DNA of 64,000 bases, from the NCBI GenBank assembly GCA_037903355.1, contig JBAJFE010000022.1, positions 54,387 to 118,386 on the forward strand, given 5' to 3'. Origin of the DNA: Trichuris trichiura. Its lineage: Eukaryota; Nematoda; Enoplea; Trichinellida; Trichuridae. Below the pieces are notes generated by a model. The model was not told where the DNA came from, searched no databases, and saw only the letters and a program-made list of their open reading frames with translations. A program made the translations under genes and the position numbers. Every line of letters starts with the position of its first letter. The first letter of the stretch is position 1. This document shows positions 43,472-56,393 of the stretch, piece by piece.

Positions 43472-43820
43472 GCTTTCTCGGATCTCGTGGAACAGTGGCC
43501 CACCACTAACGGCACGCGGCAATTACAAAGCGTAATGCTTCTTTCGAGTGCCTAGTGAACTGTTAATAGCTGTGCCCCTGCGAAGTTATTTTCGTTCGCC
43601 TTACTTATTCATTAGTGTAGGTGTCATTGACGCAGTTACTGATCCGTGGAAAATAGTATTAGCGAAAGATGCAGCTGCGCATCCTTGCAAGGCAGGCAAA
43701 ACACAATAGCTAGCGCAACGCGAAAAGTTGAGGCGTCTGTTAGCAACTCACAAAAGCAAGGAAGGTCAACAGTCTTAGTCGCTTTGTGCTACGGCAAATT
43801 GTCACAGCTCATTCTGCAAA

Positions 43821-44941
43821 ATGTCCATGGAAGCGAGCAGTGAAGACGTCCCTAGAACAAGCCAGGAAAGCGCCACTGTGCCAAGTGGTACTCGGAAATG
43901 GCGAAAGAGAATCCACGGGAACATCGTGTGGTTGATGCAATTGGTGCCGGACGAGAAGGCGGCGGCCCAGTTCCTGTGCGACAAGGGACTGTTGCACAGG
44001 GAGCGGCTGTGTCGGTTGTGCGGACAAGCGATGCACATAGGGCGTGGTGGCTTGGCCTGGCAATGCAGCAGACGGACTTGCCGCAAGGAACTGTGAGTAT
44101 GCACGGGCACGTGGTTCGACGGTAAGTACCTCCAGCGCCGTGGCCGTTTTGGCTGATGAACGATGCAATCTGTTCGTTGCAGTTCCTCGCGAAAGGATAA
44201 AGCTGCAGAAAGCTATCCAAATACTGTACCACTGGAGTCGCGGGTACACAACAATGAAGTTCTGCGAAGTCGAGCTCGGTTAGTGATCCGCGAGACTTTT
44301 ATTGGACACGTCTGAAGTGTATATTCTCCAGGCCTGTCTAACGCAACTGCAGTGCGTTGGTGCAGGTCCCTGCGGTAGCTTACAGCTGACGCGCTTGCTG
44401 CAGCACCCGTTCAACTGGGTGGACCCGGGATGATGGTCGTGCTGGACGAGTCGCTGTTCTCCCGGAGTAAGTACAATCGAGGGCGGCGGTACCCAGGACA
44501 GTGGCTTTTCGCCGGTGTATGCCGGAACACCAGCTTAGCCCACGTGGAAACCGTGGAGAACCGCTCGTCTGAAACATTGGTGCCCGTTATCGAGTCGCGT
44601 GTGCGGCCTGCGTCCGCACTGATGACGGACGAATGGCGCGCGTACCGGTGTCGGGCCGTAAGGGATACCATCACTCGCGAGTGAATCACTCGCAGAATTT
44701 CGTGGACCCAGACACCGGCGCCCATACGCAGACCGTTGAATAGCTGTGGGCGCAGTTGAAAGCGGGCAACAAGCGCCGTCGTGGGACGCAACGGAGCGCA
44801 CTCCCTCTGCACATCTCTGAATTCCTTTGGAGGAGGCAGTTGGGAGACGCTGATGCGTTCGACGGCATCCTCGACGTCATCCGCCGGTTGCATCCACCCG
44901 AAGAAGACGATCTGCAATCGCCACCATCGTTGCCGCAGTGA
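43821..44941 (+). pseudogene. Merlin transposase, three exons, inactivated
   Basis: This is the DDE transposase of the Merlin superfamily (IS1016/ISXO2-like). Exon 1, 43821-44121, has zinc pairs CRLC and CSRRTC, an in-frame TGA at 44094-44096 and then TGTWFD. Intron 1 is 44122-44182 (GTAAGT...TTGCAG, 61 bp). Exon 2, 44183-44278, contains RERIKLQKAI and HWSRGYTTMKF. Intron 2 is 44279-44331 (GTTAGT...CTCCAG, 53 bp). Both introns are phase 1 and splicing restores frame. Exon 3 has a TAG at 44376, then catalytic Asp 44445 (LDES), Asp 44628 (TDEW), a frameshift near 44681, [15 protein letters not shown] with Glu at 44738, and a TAG at 44741 directly after it. Confidence 0.87.
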
Positions 44942-45064
44942 ACGGTTTGTCGTTGTTCTATGTTTACTGTCACTAATTGCGTTTCTGTGATGAGGTCGAA
45001 GTCGCCTCGATCGTAGCCACCGTCTGCAGCGCGTCCTCCTGCCTGAGTGTCCGGAATGTACGCT

Positions 45065-45160
45065 TCCTCACGTTACATTAAATTCTTGTTCACGTTGCAT
45101 TAAATTCCTGTTCACGTTACATTGAATTCCTCTTCACGTTACATTACATTGCTGTCGGCA
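45065..45160 (+). repeat. Short tandem repeat in Merlin 3' region
   Basis: A ~27 bp unit with CACGTTACATT / AAATTC / TTGTT is repeated about four times with small changes. Confidence 0.6.
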
Positions 45161-45392
45161 TTCGAAGCTGTGAACGGTAATGTCGCTTCACGCGCTGCGC
45201 TAGGTGCTCATACTCCGGCTTAGGCTTAGGCAATGATTCAGTGTTCCAAGTACACGCAATCGCCCGCACAGGTGCGCGGCTTAACGCATTAGCGGAGCCA
45301 TTGCTCCGAATGCGCAATAATCCCCACTTGATGTCTTTTGAAGTCGTCGCCTCACTTCCCGAGGGCCACTGCTACACGAGACACGCGTTTTC

Positions 45393-45919
45393 TTTGGAGA
45401 GCTGCCCGCTTTTGCATTTACCGCCTTTTACTACAACGCATCTATCAGGCATGGCCTTGAAGAACAAGCCGTAGTCATCAGCATTGGAAATGTCTTCTAC
45501 CTTGAAACCACTGGAGAAATAACGAAACGTCGTGACGAAGTCTTCCAAGACAGGAACTTCGTCAGATTCGGCGCGTAAGATTTTCTGGGGATTATTTAAC
45601 CGAGATTCAACATCTCGAGTCAATTGCTCCTGCTGATGCTTGAAGACCTCTCAACCGGAATTCCACGGCGCGTCTTTTAGCAACAGCTTGGATCATTAGC
45701 TTAAACCAGCGTAACGCTGCTTCATTGACTTGGTCGAGGGCGGTTCTTCTCTTGTTTCGCAGCGCGCATCCTCTTTTTTACAATATCTTTCCGAGTATTC
45801 TCGTTTACGTCTTTGGATGTTGCTATAAGTAGTCTTGCTGACATGGAACCGTTCCGCTGTCCACCTTTGACTATTGGTTTCCAGCTAGCGGATAAGATGC
45901 ACCTTTCCTTCAGTGCCAA
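45393..45919 (-). pseudogene. Tigger/pogo transposase relic, copy 2, N-terminal half
   Basis: Minus strand from 45919: GSMSARLLIATSKDVNENTR, resembling the CENP-B-type helix-turn-helix, then KKRMRAAKQEKNRPRPSQ and a stop. A second open stretch (45623-45372) has VEDISNADDYGLFFKAMPDR, matching the conserved NADETGLF..LPDR block with the first catalytic Asp, then KSGQLSKEN. The gene is split from its C-terminal half by the Merlin insertion. Confidence 0.75.
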
Positions 45920-47258
45920 CTCTCTTCATTCTTTTCGTTTGGCCATGGTGCGATCCGTAAGCCGACTGGTAGCTATTACTGCGTAAGCGAGAATACCTTT
46001 AGTTCACAAGAAACGCTAAGGCTACCACCCGCGCCGGTACAGCAGAGCGGAAGAATAGAGTTGGGCTCGACTTGTGTCTGTGATGTTGTCTCCCCACCAG
46101 AAGTGCAGGCGGTAAACTCAAATGGCGACAACTGGCAATTAATACGTCACATGAACAATGACTGTCCTAAGCTTTTGTTCACCGTGCACTGCTGCGAGCG
46201 ATGCGTGTCTGCGAAGGAACGCAGCACACCTGGAAACAGTTGACCGTTCTGGTAATTGTTTCCATGTGCGTGCTATAACGGTGCCGGCCATCCTGTCCTG
46301 CGCTCGCCAAAGCCTAAACCGTCACATGACGCGTTTTCGTTGCTGCTGTTGGGTGTTGCTGTTTTGACCGTGGAGCAAATGACAAGAAGCATAGCGCAAA
46401 CTAACGTTATTTAGCGATCGCTGAACACGCGAGCAATGAGTAACGCAAGAAGGGAATAAGCATACGTACTGCTAACGCAGGCGCTCAGCCTGACGAAGGC
46501 GAAGCGTCGGTTTCGCTGGAGGCGCATCCAACGGGTTCACTCGGGTGTACCCAATCAGGCAGAAGGCGCCAGTGCCTCCTTACGGTGGCTCCACTTGTCG
46601 ATGGAAAGTTGTCACTATATGCCGTAACAGACACAACGCAGAATGAGATTTTTCCTGTCTACCAAGGTACGCCCCAGCTGCGACGGTTGACCTGCGACGT
46701 TTTCAAGAATTGCTAGACGAAATCTCAGATTGAACACCTGCTCGCCCCTTCTGTTTCCCGTAACCTCAATGCATGCCCGGCTGCTTAATTCCATGCATTC
46801 ATTAAACCTGACGTAAGGTCCGTCCCGGTGTGCCGATAACAACAACCATTTATTACGCTGTAGAGTCGCAGATTACGCGTTGAAGTAGCCGCCTCAGCTT
46901 CCGGTGGGGGACAACACCAGAAACAACTCGGTTCGTTGTATTTCGTTCCATGAGAGAAAGCTGCCGACGCATAGGCGAGGGGTTATGTAATTGAGGAAAC
47001 GCGCATGTTGCGCCGACAAGCATGAGAATTGCATTATCAACGCGACGGAACCGGTTGTCCCTTCAGGAAACTCCAATGCACGATAATGAAAACTTTCGTT
47101 GCGTTATGTAATACCACACAGACTCAATGATGGTTAACAGCTGCTAGCGACCGATACAGCAAACTGAAGTGGTCAACGTGAAAGGGCCAACAAGGTTTGA
47201 GTCAGTAGACTAAGTCATGGCTAAAGCGCTCAACGTCCCAATGAAGGAGACGGTCAAT
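45920..47258. repeat. Tigger edge and Merlin-derived segment, copy 3
   Basis: This aligns with 9300-10620 in direct order, showing that the right-arm hAT lies within an otherwise intact unit. No gene is seen. Confidence 0.6.
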
Positions 47259-47266
47259 GTATAGAG
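47259..47266 (+). other. hAT target site duplication, left copy
   Basis: GTATAGAG, identical to 52340-52347. Unoccupied equivalents are GAATAGAG at 10621 and GTATAGAA at 34648. Confidence 0.95.
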
Positions 47267-50200
47267 CAGTGTTTCCGAACCTTTTTTGAGCCAGGGCCCC
47301 CTTTCGCGACCTTCAACTTGCCGGGGCCCCCCGTCATTCTCCCCAACGTAATTCTCCTGCTTCTGTTATCCTCAGGTGCGCCTACTGTGGTTAGGTTGTT
47401 GTCAATTTGTACAAGTAGTTCAGCACTTGAAAGACCCGGCAGAATGTAGAATTGACTTCGCTGCCTACCGTATTTGCCAAAGAAAAAACAGTTAAGCTGG
47501 GCCATCTTTAAAAACCTTATTAACCTGCGGATCTTGTCAGCCGCAAGTAGGACCCCATGGTTTGCGCTGTGAAAGTTGAGTGTGCGGCTGGAAAACTTGA
47601 CGATGCGAAGTCGACGCTGAATTTCTTTTCTACACTGGAACAAAATGGCTAGTAAGGAAGCCAGCCAGCTGCCATATACGGCGAATGCTCCTAGCGATAT
47701 TCGAAGCCGTTAACGCCATAAATTCTTTATTTGGCACTGAAGGCGTTCTTTTCGTATTACTGGACTTAAGCCGTCTAACTGCAGATCAGGGAGCATTCAG
47801 AGTACAAGCGCGGCATTGGGTTTCCTCTTCCTTAATTTTTCGGGCTGTTAGCAATGGTAGCGCAAATTGTAAGTGAGGCTCCAATGTTGTTCTCAGTGCT
47901 GCGCAACAATGAATCTAAATTCAATATTTCCTCGGAGCATGACGACAGCCGCTTGATCTTACCTCACTTAGTGCGACGGTTGGGTCTGGTGCAATGCTAA
48001 TAATTTATCCACGTCCGGCTCGATAGTCGTCAGAAGTAATCTCAAGTCGCCTCGCCTGACTATATGCAAGCGGTTTCTTTTTTTTCCGAGAAGGTCCGTT
48101 ACCGCACTAAATCCGCGTTCAGCCAAATAGGACGACGGAAAAGGGATGAGGAACTTCTTAGCTACGTTCCATAGCCTGGGATACAGCTGTCTGATTTCTT
48201 GCTGCAGCCAGAAACTGGTATAGCCGCTCTTCATCTTGAGCTTTAGCTCCTCGTTGGCTTGCATCTCAATGAGCTCTTCCTGGTAAGCCACTTCAACCTC
48301 GGCGAAGCAGGTAAACGGGTCCAAAATCCAGTCCAGTATCGTCATGGACAAAATATCTCTGTACCTTTCGCACATGTCCTCATGGAGCATGCTGAGATGG
48401 TTACAGAAGGAGCGTATGACATCGTCAGGGAGGCCGCCATTCTTCTTGAGGTCGTCAAGGATAGGGAACTGGCGGTACTCTCCGCGCCCCAGGTTTTGTC
48501 GGAAAATGGAAAGCTTGTCAATGAAAGCCTTTACAACCGTCTTCGTCTTGATAAGATTCAGTTGATCTCCTTGCAACTGCAAATTCATCTTGTTAAACTT
48601 TAAGTAGAGGTCCGCCATAAAAGCTATTTCAGCTCTCGATTTCTCCACGTTGTCGCGTAATTCCGTATCTTCAGTTTTGAGAAACTGTATGACGGTGTCA
48701 AAAAGGGCATAGAAGCGGCTCAAGCAGGCGCCCCTTGAAAGCCAGCGTACTTCTGTGTGAAGCAGGAGCCGGTTAGAATCGTCGTCATTTTCTTCACACA
48801 GTTGGCTGAACAATCTCTCTCTCTCTCAAGGCACTGCTTTTGATTTTATTAACCGCAGTGATCACGTACTGCAGCGAACGGTGCAGTCTGTCACTGAGCC
48901 GCTTCGCCACCAGATGTTGCCGGTGAATTACGCAGTGCACGGCCAGCAAATCCGCTACCTTTTCTTTTAGATACGAAAGGAACCCGCGATGGCGTCCAAG
49001 CATTGACGGGGCTCCATCCGTCGCGACAGCGATTACGTTCGTTAGTGGTATCTCCTTCTCTTTAAAAAAGTCTTCTACAGTACGAAATATTGACTCTCCT
49101 CTAGTGTCAGTCAGCAGTTCTCTTGCGAAGAGTAACTCCTGAACTAACTTGCCTTCCTTGATGAACCTAACATAGGCCAGCAGCAGCGCTTCGTTATGTG
49201 GCTACGTCGACTCATCCACCTGTAAAGAAAATTCCTCTGTTCTCAAGAGCTTGCAGAGCGTATTCTCCACATCAGCGCTCATTTCATCAATACGTCGCTG
49301 CACCGTATTGTTGCTTAAGGGAATCTTTTTAATTATTTCAGTTGCAGGAATGCGCAACACAGTACGCAGCACTTCCGAAACAGCCGGCAGTATCAGTTCT
49401 TCTCCGATGGCATGCGGCTTTCCAGATTTTGCGATTAAGAGGGAGATGTTATAGGACGCGCGCAATCCGTCGGTGTTTCATCTTGATGCGGATGAAAAAA
49501 TCCCTGGCAATTTAGGTCGCTTTTGGAAGTTATCTTGAAGAGATTGAAAGTAAGAAAGGTTTTTATTGGCCTTGTCACCGTGCATCGTTTTCAGGTGTTT
49601 TACTAATTTTGAGGGCTTCATCAGTTCATTCGCAAAAGCCTTTTCCCAGATCAAGCAAAATGGTTGCTGCGAATTCGAGGGTGACGGTATAAAACCGTAT
49701 CTTAGATACTCGACGTTGTATTGCCTACATTTCTTTTTTGCTTCTGCCATCTGTAGAAATTTACATCCGTTACTAACAAGTTCAGAGCCAGACAGTAGCA
49801 CAGTGGTATTAAGAAATCAATTAGCCAGGCGTCATCTAAGCTCCCGCAGTAAGAACACAGGGGATTCCATACCGGACGGCACTGTCCCTCTACGTCGGTC
49901 CTGGAAGCGGGAGCAAATCGCTTTCATGTGATCACCCCGCTCTTTTCTGATGGTAGCGACGGACAAATAGGCTCAAAATAAGTCTATGAAGCATGAGGTT
50001 GCGACAGGGTCGTTCTTGTCCTCGCGCGGTGGACAACGGAAAGCACGCGATAAAATGTTCTGCCCAGGTTTGCGGACATCCTCCCTCTCCCTGGTGTTGT
50101 CGTGCCATGTTTGAGAAGGTAGGCTGGCTGACAAGATTTCGCACGGTTTCAAGTTCGGAAATACTTCCGCCCACCAAAGTCTGATGGCAAACAAAGCCCG

Positions 50201-52339
50201 CAGTTCAACGACGAACTCTCCGCTACTGGCTGTCTTTTTAGATATCAAACCAGTGAAGAGTGGGGGATACAAATGTTTGACTGAGTACTGCTTCAAACAG
50301 ATCTACACCTCCCGTACTAGGCCTATTGTCCTTGCTCTTTTTGCGAACCGCAAGGCCATGCGTATGGAAGGAAGGCAGACGGTCGTAAGATGCTCCCACC
50401 TGTAAAGCAAACTGGGCGTGTATTCTCCTTTTTGCTGGTGAGCGCTACTGAACTTGTGGGTTTGTCATTCGCTACTTAAACATAGGCGTGGTTAAACATA
50501 AGCAAACTAATCCTTTCCCGAAAAAGTTGACGAACAACCGGAGGCTGATGCTAGTTCAAAGCCCAAGCATAGCAAAATGGGTGACGTCGTCGAGCGCTAT
50601 AACTTAGGTTAAGACTACCGCGACGGACCCTGTCGGCTGTCCTGAAGCCTGACTCGCCGTGAGAGTCGTCGCGCAAACCTGCTGGCGTTTACGGAGCGCG
50701 TTTCTTAGAAAGCACTGCCTGTGGCTTAGTTTCTCTGGGAAATATGATCACAAGGAGCGGCACTAGGCGTTGCCGAAGTCCCGCGGGCGATAAGCTTCAG
50801 GCACAATACATAGCGCCCGACGTGCCTGTTAGCGGCCAAGAAAAAGACGTCCACTATAGTCATGAAATGGGCACACTTCGTCGTTTAAGTACCCGTAGTA
50901 GCGAGCATATGACTTCTTGAAATCCCGTTAGGTATCTGCACTAGATGTAGAAATCAAATTGAGAAGTAGTGCTTATAAGATGTCCCCGTTAAGTGAAGAG
51001 CCACGGCAAGTGTTTCAGACATGTAAAAGGTAACCTGTACAAAACTGTGATGTGATGTGCCTTTCGCGTTGATGAGGGCTCGGGGGTTAAGCTACCGCCG
51101 ACGTATTAAAGAAGGATGGGACGCATTGGGACAGTCAGAAGGACCGCCGTCAGTCAACGATCCCCTGTACTCACTAAACTAGCAGATCAGAGCTTATTAT
51201 TCTTACAGATACTCCTATGGTTGCGACTGAATCTATTTTAATGCTCAAGCAATGCTGATCTCCTGGTAACGTGAGCCATGTTTCAACTAGAATCTTACAA
51301 GACACTTACCTTTCTATTTTTAAAAAAGTCGTCGAACTTCAGGAGAGGTCCGTAGTCGCGACAAAGCAGTTTCCTAACAGCTGATATAACAGGATAGCTG
51401 AATAGATGAGAACTACAGCACTGAGGAAACAAGACACAAGAAGGATCGCAGAGCTATTATTACTTTCCACCGTCAACGCACAGGAGAGAATAATCAGTGT
51501 CTACTGAGCATTTTCCCCGCCATTACTCCCCAGGCGCGCTTGTCCGCCCCCGCGAAGCTGTCATCGCCCCCCGCAGGTTGTAGTTTTCCGAGCCCTCCGA
51601 TTTGAGCCAGGGTGGTACGCTAATGCGAAAAAAAATCAAAAAGATTCATTTTGAATTGCGCTTTGGCACAGCAGCAGATGGCGAAGCACAGAAATCGGAC
51701 AATTCGCCTTTCGGTCAGGCTATCCTTCGCTAATGGCATTTTTTGTAGTGTAGCTGGAATTCGCTACGCAGCGTAATATAGTAAGAAAAACTTTCGCCCG
51801 ATACATCAGGGTAAACGACAGGGCAATGATAACAAGCTATGGGATTTCGTGTATCTTTTCCCCGCCAGAAACGGAGACGGCAGCATCAAATGGACGCTTA
51901 TTTACGTTAACTGTCATAGCGCGCTACGCTTAGGTATCAAGCTCGCCAACGTCTCACAATAACATCGAAGAACACATGTTCAGTCTTAGGCTTAGGCTAA
52001 CAGGACGGCCGGCACGGTTAAAGAATGCGAACCATTGTTACTGTGACGGCGTAACCTTCACTTGACCTCCCTTGATGTTGCCGCGTCAACTTCAGCGGGG
52101 GGTACGATACACGAGTCTCGCTAATTTCCATAGCCAAACTACGTACACGCACGGTTGCGCGCTCTCGTCCTGCGGCACCGAATACAAGGGACCCCCTGGG
52201 GCCCCCCTAAGCTCCCAGGGACCCCCTGGGGCCCCCCTAAGCTCCCAGGGACCCCCTAAATCCCCAATCCTTCACAGGGCCCCCTTCAAGTGTTCCAGGG
52301 CCCCCAAGGGGTCCCTGGGGCCCACGTTGGGAATCACTG
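47267..52339 (-). mobile_element. hAT transposon, right copy (5073 bp) with perfect target duplication
   Basis: This is the mirror of 25704-30775. It is flanked by GTATAGAG on both sides, inside a collinear unit, so it is the original insertion. Differences from the left copy include a one-base length change in an A run and an adjacent substitution near the inner terminus, plus about five substitutions over the inner 700 bp. Confidence 0.95.
47968..49801 (-). pseudogene. hAT transposase, right copy, inactivated
   Basis: The translated segments are identical to those of the left copy, with the same Cys-to-Trp change in the BED finger, the same two stops and the same GA-run frameshift. The enzyme was therefore already dead before the arms duplicated. 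Confidence 0.88.
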
Positions 52340-52347
52340 GTATAGAG
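52340..52347 (+). other. hAT target site duplication, right copy
   Basis: GTATAGAG, identical to 47259-47266. Its reverse complement CTCTATAC adjoins the outer end of the left hAT copy. Confidence 0.95.
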
Positions 52348-54335
52348 GCTGTCCTTGCGCTAATCCATGTGCGGACCAACCAACTTGTCAAATTTCAGTC
52401 AACTTAAGGAGGTAGTCAGCTCGGAGGCACAACTGTATAATGGAATTTTGGTAAAAATGAAACAGCCGAAAATACTGGGTTTTAATGAAGTTCTAACGTG
52501 GATCTCTGTAAATACATTTGTATTCCGTTTTTCTCTTTGTTATCGTTGATGCATATTCGAAGATAAACCACAGCTTCACTGACATTTTGTAGCAAGAGAA
52601 CGGATGATATTGCGTTCACTGGTCTACGCTTTGAAACATTTCAGTTTGAGGAATACTCAGGAAGGAGAAATATATCTTAGTGCGAAATATAGTTGTGCCT
52701 TGTAATTTAACGCTACCGCAATAATTTCTGAATGCTTTCCCGGATGCCAGTCTCCGTTTTATGGGCACGATGTTCTGGATTAAAGAGAATATACAGTTCA
52801 AGAAAGAACTGTTGGCAACAGGATAGTTTAAGGGAGGCACAATACTCACAACGTTCGCTTTTTAATTCATCAAAATCGTGACACTTCTTAGCGATGTGAG
52901 CTATGTCGACTGATTTGCTTCTTGGCGCGGTTTCTGTTTGTTTGCCCTTTCTTGTTTTCTCTATTGCGCAGCAATATCGTATTTATTTTTTCAGAAGCGA
53001 AATTTATACGTCTCGAACCCACCGAATTGTTTCTTCTGCGGTTTAGCGGTTTTCTAAATGTTCAAGCCGACCACTTCCGTTTGCTTATACGGGCCGTTTT
53101 GGGTAACAGACGGAGCATTTTACTTTATCGAAAACACATTTTAGAGCAGGGGTGGTTAACCTTTTTGCTGCCGTGGGCTGTTCAGGCGTTTGTATTGCCT
53201 TTTTCAGGCGGTGAAGACTACTCGACCGAACAACATAACCTGCTTTCTTTGCATGTATGTTCATTTAAGTCGCCCCTCTAACAAGGCGATAAGGTGAGAT
53301 TTGAATAGTACTTTGGGTCGGTAGGCGGCATGTGGTGCACGCTACCTACGCGCACATTAGCGCCCCTTACTGCATGCCTCCGAAGACTAACGACGTCGGT
53401 TTGTCCACATGGAGCCGACACAAGGCGCTCTTCCTAGCCGACCTACTGCTCCCTGCTTGTTAGTCAAGACCTACGTTATTACTAGGCTTCACATACAATA
53501 AGTCTACCTCATTTTAAAGACATAATCTCCCATAGTGACATTTCACTGTATCCCGCATGCAACTGCAGCAGCCTCAGCGGCTGGCAGGGAATGCTTCGCG
53601 GGCCAGACATTCCCCATCCCTGCTTTGAAGGTTTTGGGATTACATCTACCAATACGTGGCTTAACCACTGTTAGGCAATTCAATGCAAAGTTAATCATGC
53701 CTTACCGATGTTTGTGGGAACATTCTTTGTCTGCGTATTCCCGCTCTGTGTTTTGAAACTGCATACGCTGCGTAAGGAGGATTCACCTTTAGTTAATGCT
53801 CACTGTACATTTTGTAAGTGCTCGGTGTTTTTGGAAGAGAAGACGTCTATTTCTTCCAGCGACTCCTTTGTACATATAGGCAGCAGCACGAATACGACAA
53901 CCATTCGATCAATTGAAGACCAAGTCAGAAGAGTTTGCTGACGAGATGGAAAACCCCTGTGCTTAATGTAGTAGCGCTGCAGACTTTGAATTCGTGAGCA
54001 GGCCACTGGCTCAGCCCCAGTGCCGGTGATAGCGGTTCCGCAACAAAGGATAGTTCGCTTTTCTACATTCACGAATCTTGCGTCCCTTTGAAAAATACCT
54101 CGAGCCAACAACTGGCGGTGGGAGAATCGTCCAGATAACGCAGTGGCAGCAATAGCAGCTAGTCAGCAGTAGTTGAGAGAACGAAATTCAGTTACTTATG
54201 CAAGCACTGTTTCAGATCTAACGTTGACGCGTCCGCAGCCTTGATGGAACATTGGAACAAAATCAGAAAACAGTTTATGGCTTCCTAAGTCACAGTAGAC
54301 CTGTGATACTTCAATCGAAGTTTTACGAAAATAAT
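52348..54335 (+). repeat. R repeat, copy 4 (right arm, direct orientation)
   Basis: This continues the unit after the hAT in the ancestral order. It holds the MITE at 53147-53622 and ends at the TA used by FB2'. Confidence 0.85.
53147..53622 (+). mobile_element. hAT-type MITE, right-arm copy
   Basis: Mirror of 24421-24896; same ends CAGGGGTGGTTAACC and CAGGGATGGGGAATG. Confidence 0.75.
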
Positions 54336-54700
54336 TACCATATATTACCACGCATAAGCTCTCCCCCCTGCGCTAGCGAAGGACGGTAATGATTGGCCCA
54401 GCAACGATGACGTTCATTGTTCAAGTCTAGATCAACTCTGATTGGTCAGTTTTCCGTGAATGCTAATCGGCCATTCAATTGAAACTGTCTTGCCTAAAGT
54501 GGAACGCAAAAACTGATCAGCTGTTGCTCAGCGCGCGTTGTAGAGCATTGCGTAGGCTACGAGAAATGAATTGTGTTGAATAGGTTTATTGGACGTCTAT
54601 TACAACTGTTGCATGTAAAGCACGAATGAACAGATTGTAGAAGCGGAAAGAAAGGATACATGTCGCCGAAAACGTTAAGTGCAGTGCCAATACGGTAAAG

Positions 54701-54997
54701 CTAACAGTGGTCTTGATCACTGTTTGGCATTTGGTCGTCCTCTGCGTCCTCCAACAGGGCAGAAATGGAGCACTTTTTCAAAGACTTTATAACAGTTTCC
54801 GTTTTTACTTTGCTCCACGCCTTTATAACGAACTGGCACAGCAACCTGAGCGATGGAACTCGCATTCGTCCGCTGGCTGTGTACGTCTGCTGCCCGTTCG
54901 CCATCCATTCTTTCCACTCTTCTCGCACGTAGTCTTTAAAGGGCTTATTAATGCAGACGTCCACCGGCTGTATAGCTTTTCCTTTTTCATTGCTCAC
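54701..54997 (-). pseudogene. C-terminal transposase fragment, FB2' left arm
   Basis: Mirror of 23046-23342, with PVDVCINKPFKDYV and VIKSLKKCSIS. Confidence 0.8.
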
Positions 54998-56126
54998 GTG
55001 CAGAATGCAAAAAATAAAACTGAAAAATTCTTTCGCTAAGGAAACTTATTCTTCCTTAGTCACATGGTTTTTTCAGTTGCTAGTGAGAGGGTGATACAAA
55101 GCGACGCGCGATACGCGGAGACAAACTTAGACGAAAATGAGGAAAGCAGGTGTGTTCAAACTGTCCCACTACGCCACCGTTACGTACGAACTAACGAAGC
55201 ACAGTCGTCAGTCGAGGCAACCTCATCCCACTTTAAGTGCCAAAGCTTAGGTAGCACCGCGTAATTTTTACCAGCACAAAGCGAACGGAGATGTTAACTG
55301 TTCAACAGGTCGGCGAAAGAACAACACGTTTCGTTCTCTTTGGTTACTATCGGCTAACATGTCACGTTACTCATGTCCGTCTGATGCAGCAAAGGATGGG
55401 AAATCACATCTCCTTGAAGTTTGATGATAACACGGCGTGACCTCTATCGATGATATCTGTAAGCTCAATCGACGACGGCTGCACGCTCAGTCGGTGGGTG
55501 CTCCTGCAGCTGTAAGTATGCGCAATGGCTGTTGAAGTTTCATGATAACGCTGCTTGACCTATTTCGAGGATGACTAAAAGCTCGGTTCTGAGCGGGCGC
55601 ACAGTTGTCATCGATTCAGCTAACAATTATCATTGATATAGGTCAAGCAGCGTTATCATGAAACTTCAACCGCCATTGCGCATACTTACAGGTGCAGGAG
55701 CACCCACTGACTGAGCGTGCAGCCGTCATCGGTTGAGCTTACAGATATCATCGCCGTGTTATCATCAAACTTCAAAGAGCTGTGATTTCCCATCTTTTGC
55801 TGCATCAGACAGACGTGAGTAACGCGACATGTTAGCTGATATTAACCAAAGAGGATGAAATGTGTTGTTCCTTCGCCGAACTGTTGAACAGTTTACATCT
55901 CCGTTCGCTTTGTGCTTGTAAAAATTATGCGGTGCTACCTAAGCTTTGGCACTTAAAGTGGGTTTAAAGTTGCTTCTGCGGGCTACTGCGCTTCGTTAGT
56001 TCGAACGTAACAGTGGTGTACTGGGACAGTTTGAACACACTTGCTTTCCTCATTTTCGTCTAAATTTGTCTCCGCGTATCGCGCGTCACTTTGCATCACT
56101 CTGTCAGTAGCAGCTGAAAAAACCAT

Positions 56127-56393
56127 GTGACTAAGGAAGAACAAGTTTCCTTAACGAAAGAATTCTTCAGTTTTACTTATTGCATTCTGCACGTGAGCGG
56201 TGAAAAAGGAAAAGCTATACAGCCGCTGGACGTCTGCATTAATAAGCCCTTTAAAGACTACGTGCGAGAAGAGTGGAAAGAAGGGATGACGAACGGGCAG
56301 AAGACCTACACAGCCAGCGAACAAATGCGAGCTCCATCGCTCAGCTTGCTGTGCCAGTTCGTTATAAAGGCGTGTAGCAAAGTAAACACGTAA
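56127..56393 (+). pseudogene. C-terminal transposase fragment, FB2' right arm
   Basis: Mirror of 21650-21916, including the same premature stop after KVNT. Confidence 0.75.

Larger units (their letters stand above)
43480..45384 (+). mobile_element. Merlin DNA transposon (1.9 kb) nested in Tigger
   Basis: Terminal repeats are GGATCTCGTGGAACAGTGG on the left and GTGTCTCGTGTAGCAGTGG on the right (both followed by CCC). The 8 bp flanks are GCTTTCTC and GCGTTTTC, a decayed duplication; the empty site in copy 1 reads GCGTTCGC near 8774. It contains one transposase gene on the plus strand. The parts 43500-43800 and 44945-45360 are non-coding, with a short tandem array near 45065-45150 (ACATTAAATTCCTGTTCACG unit, about four copies). 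Confidence 0.88.
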
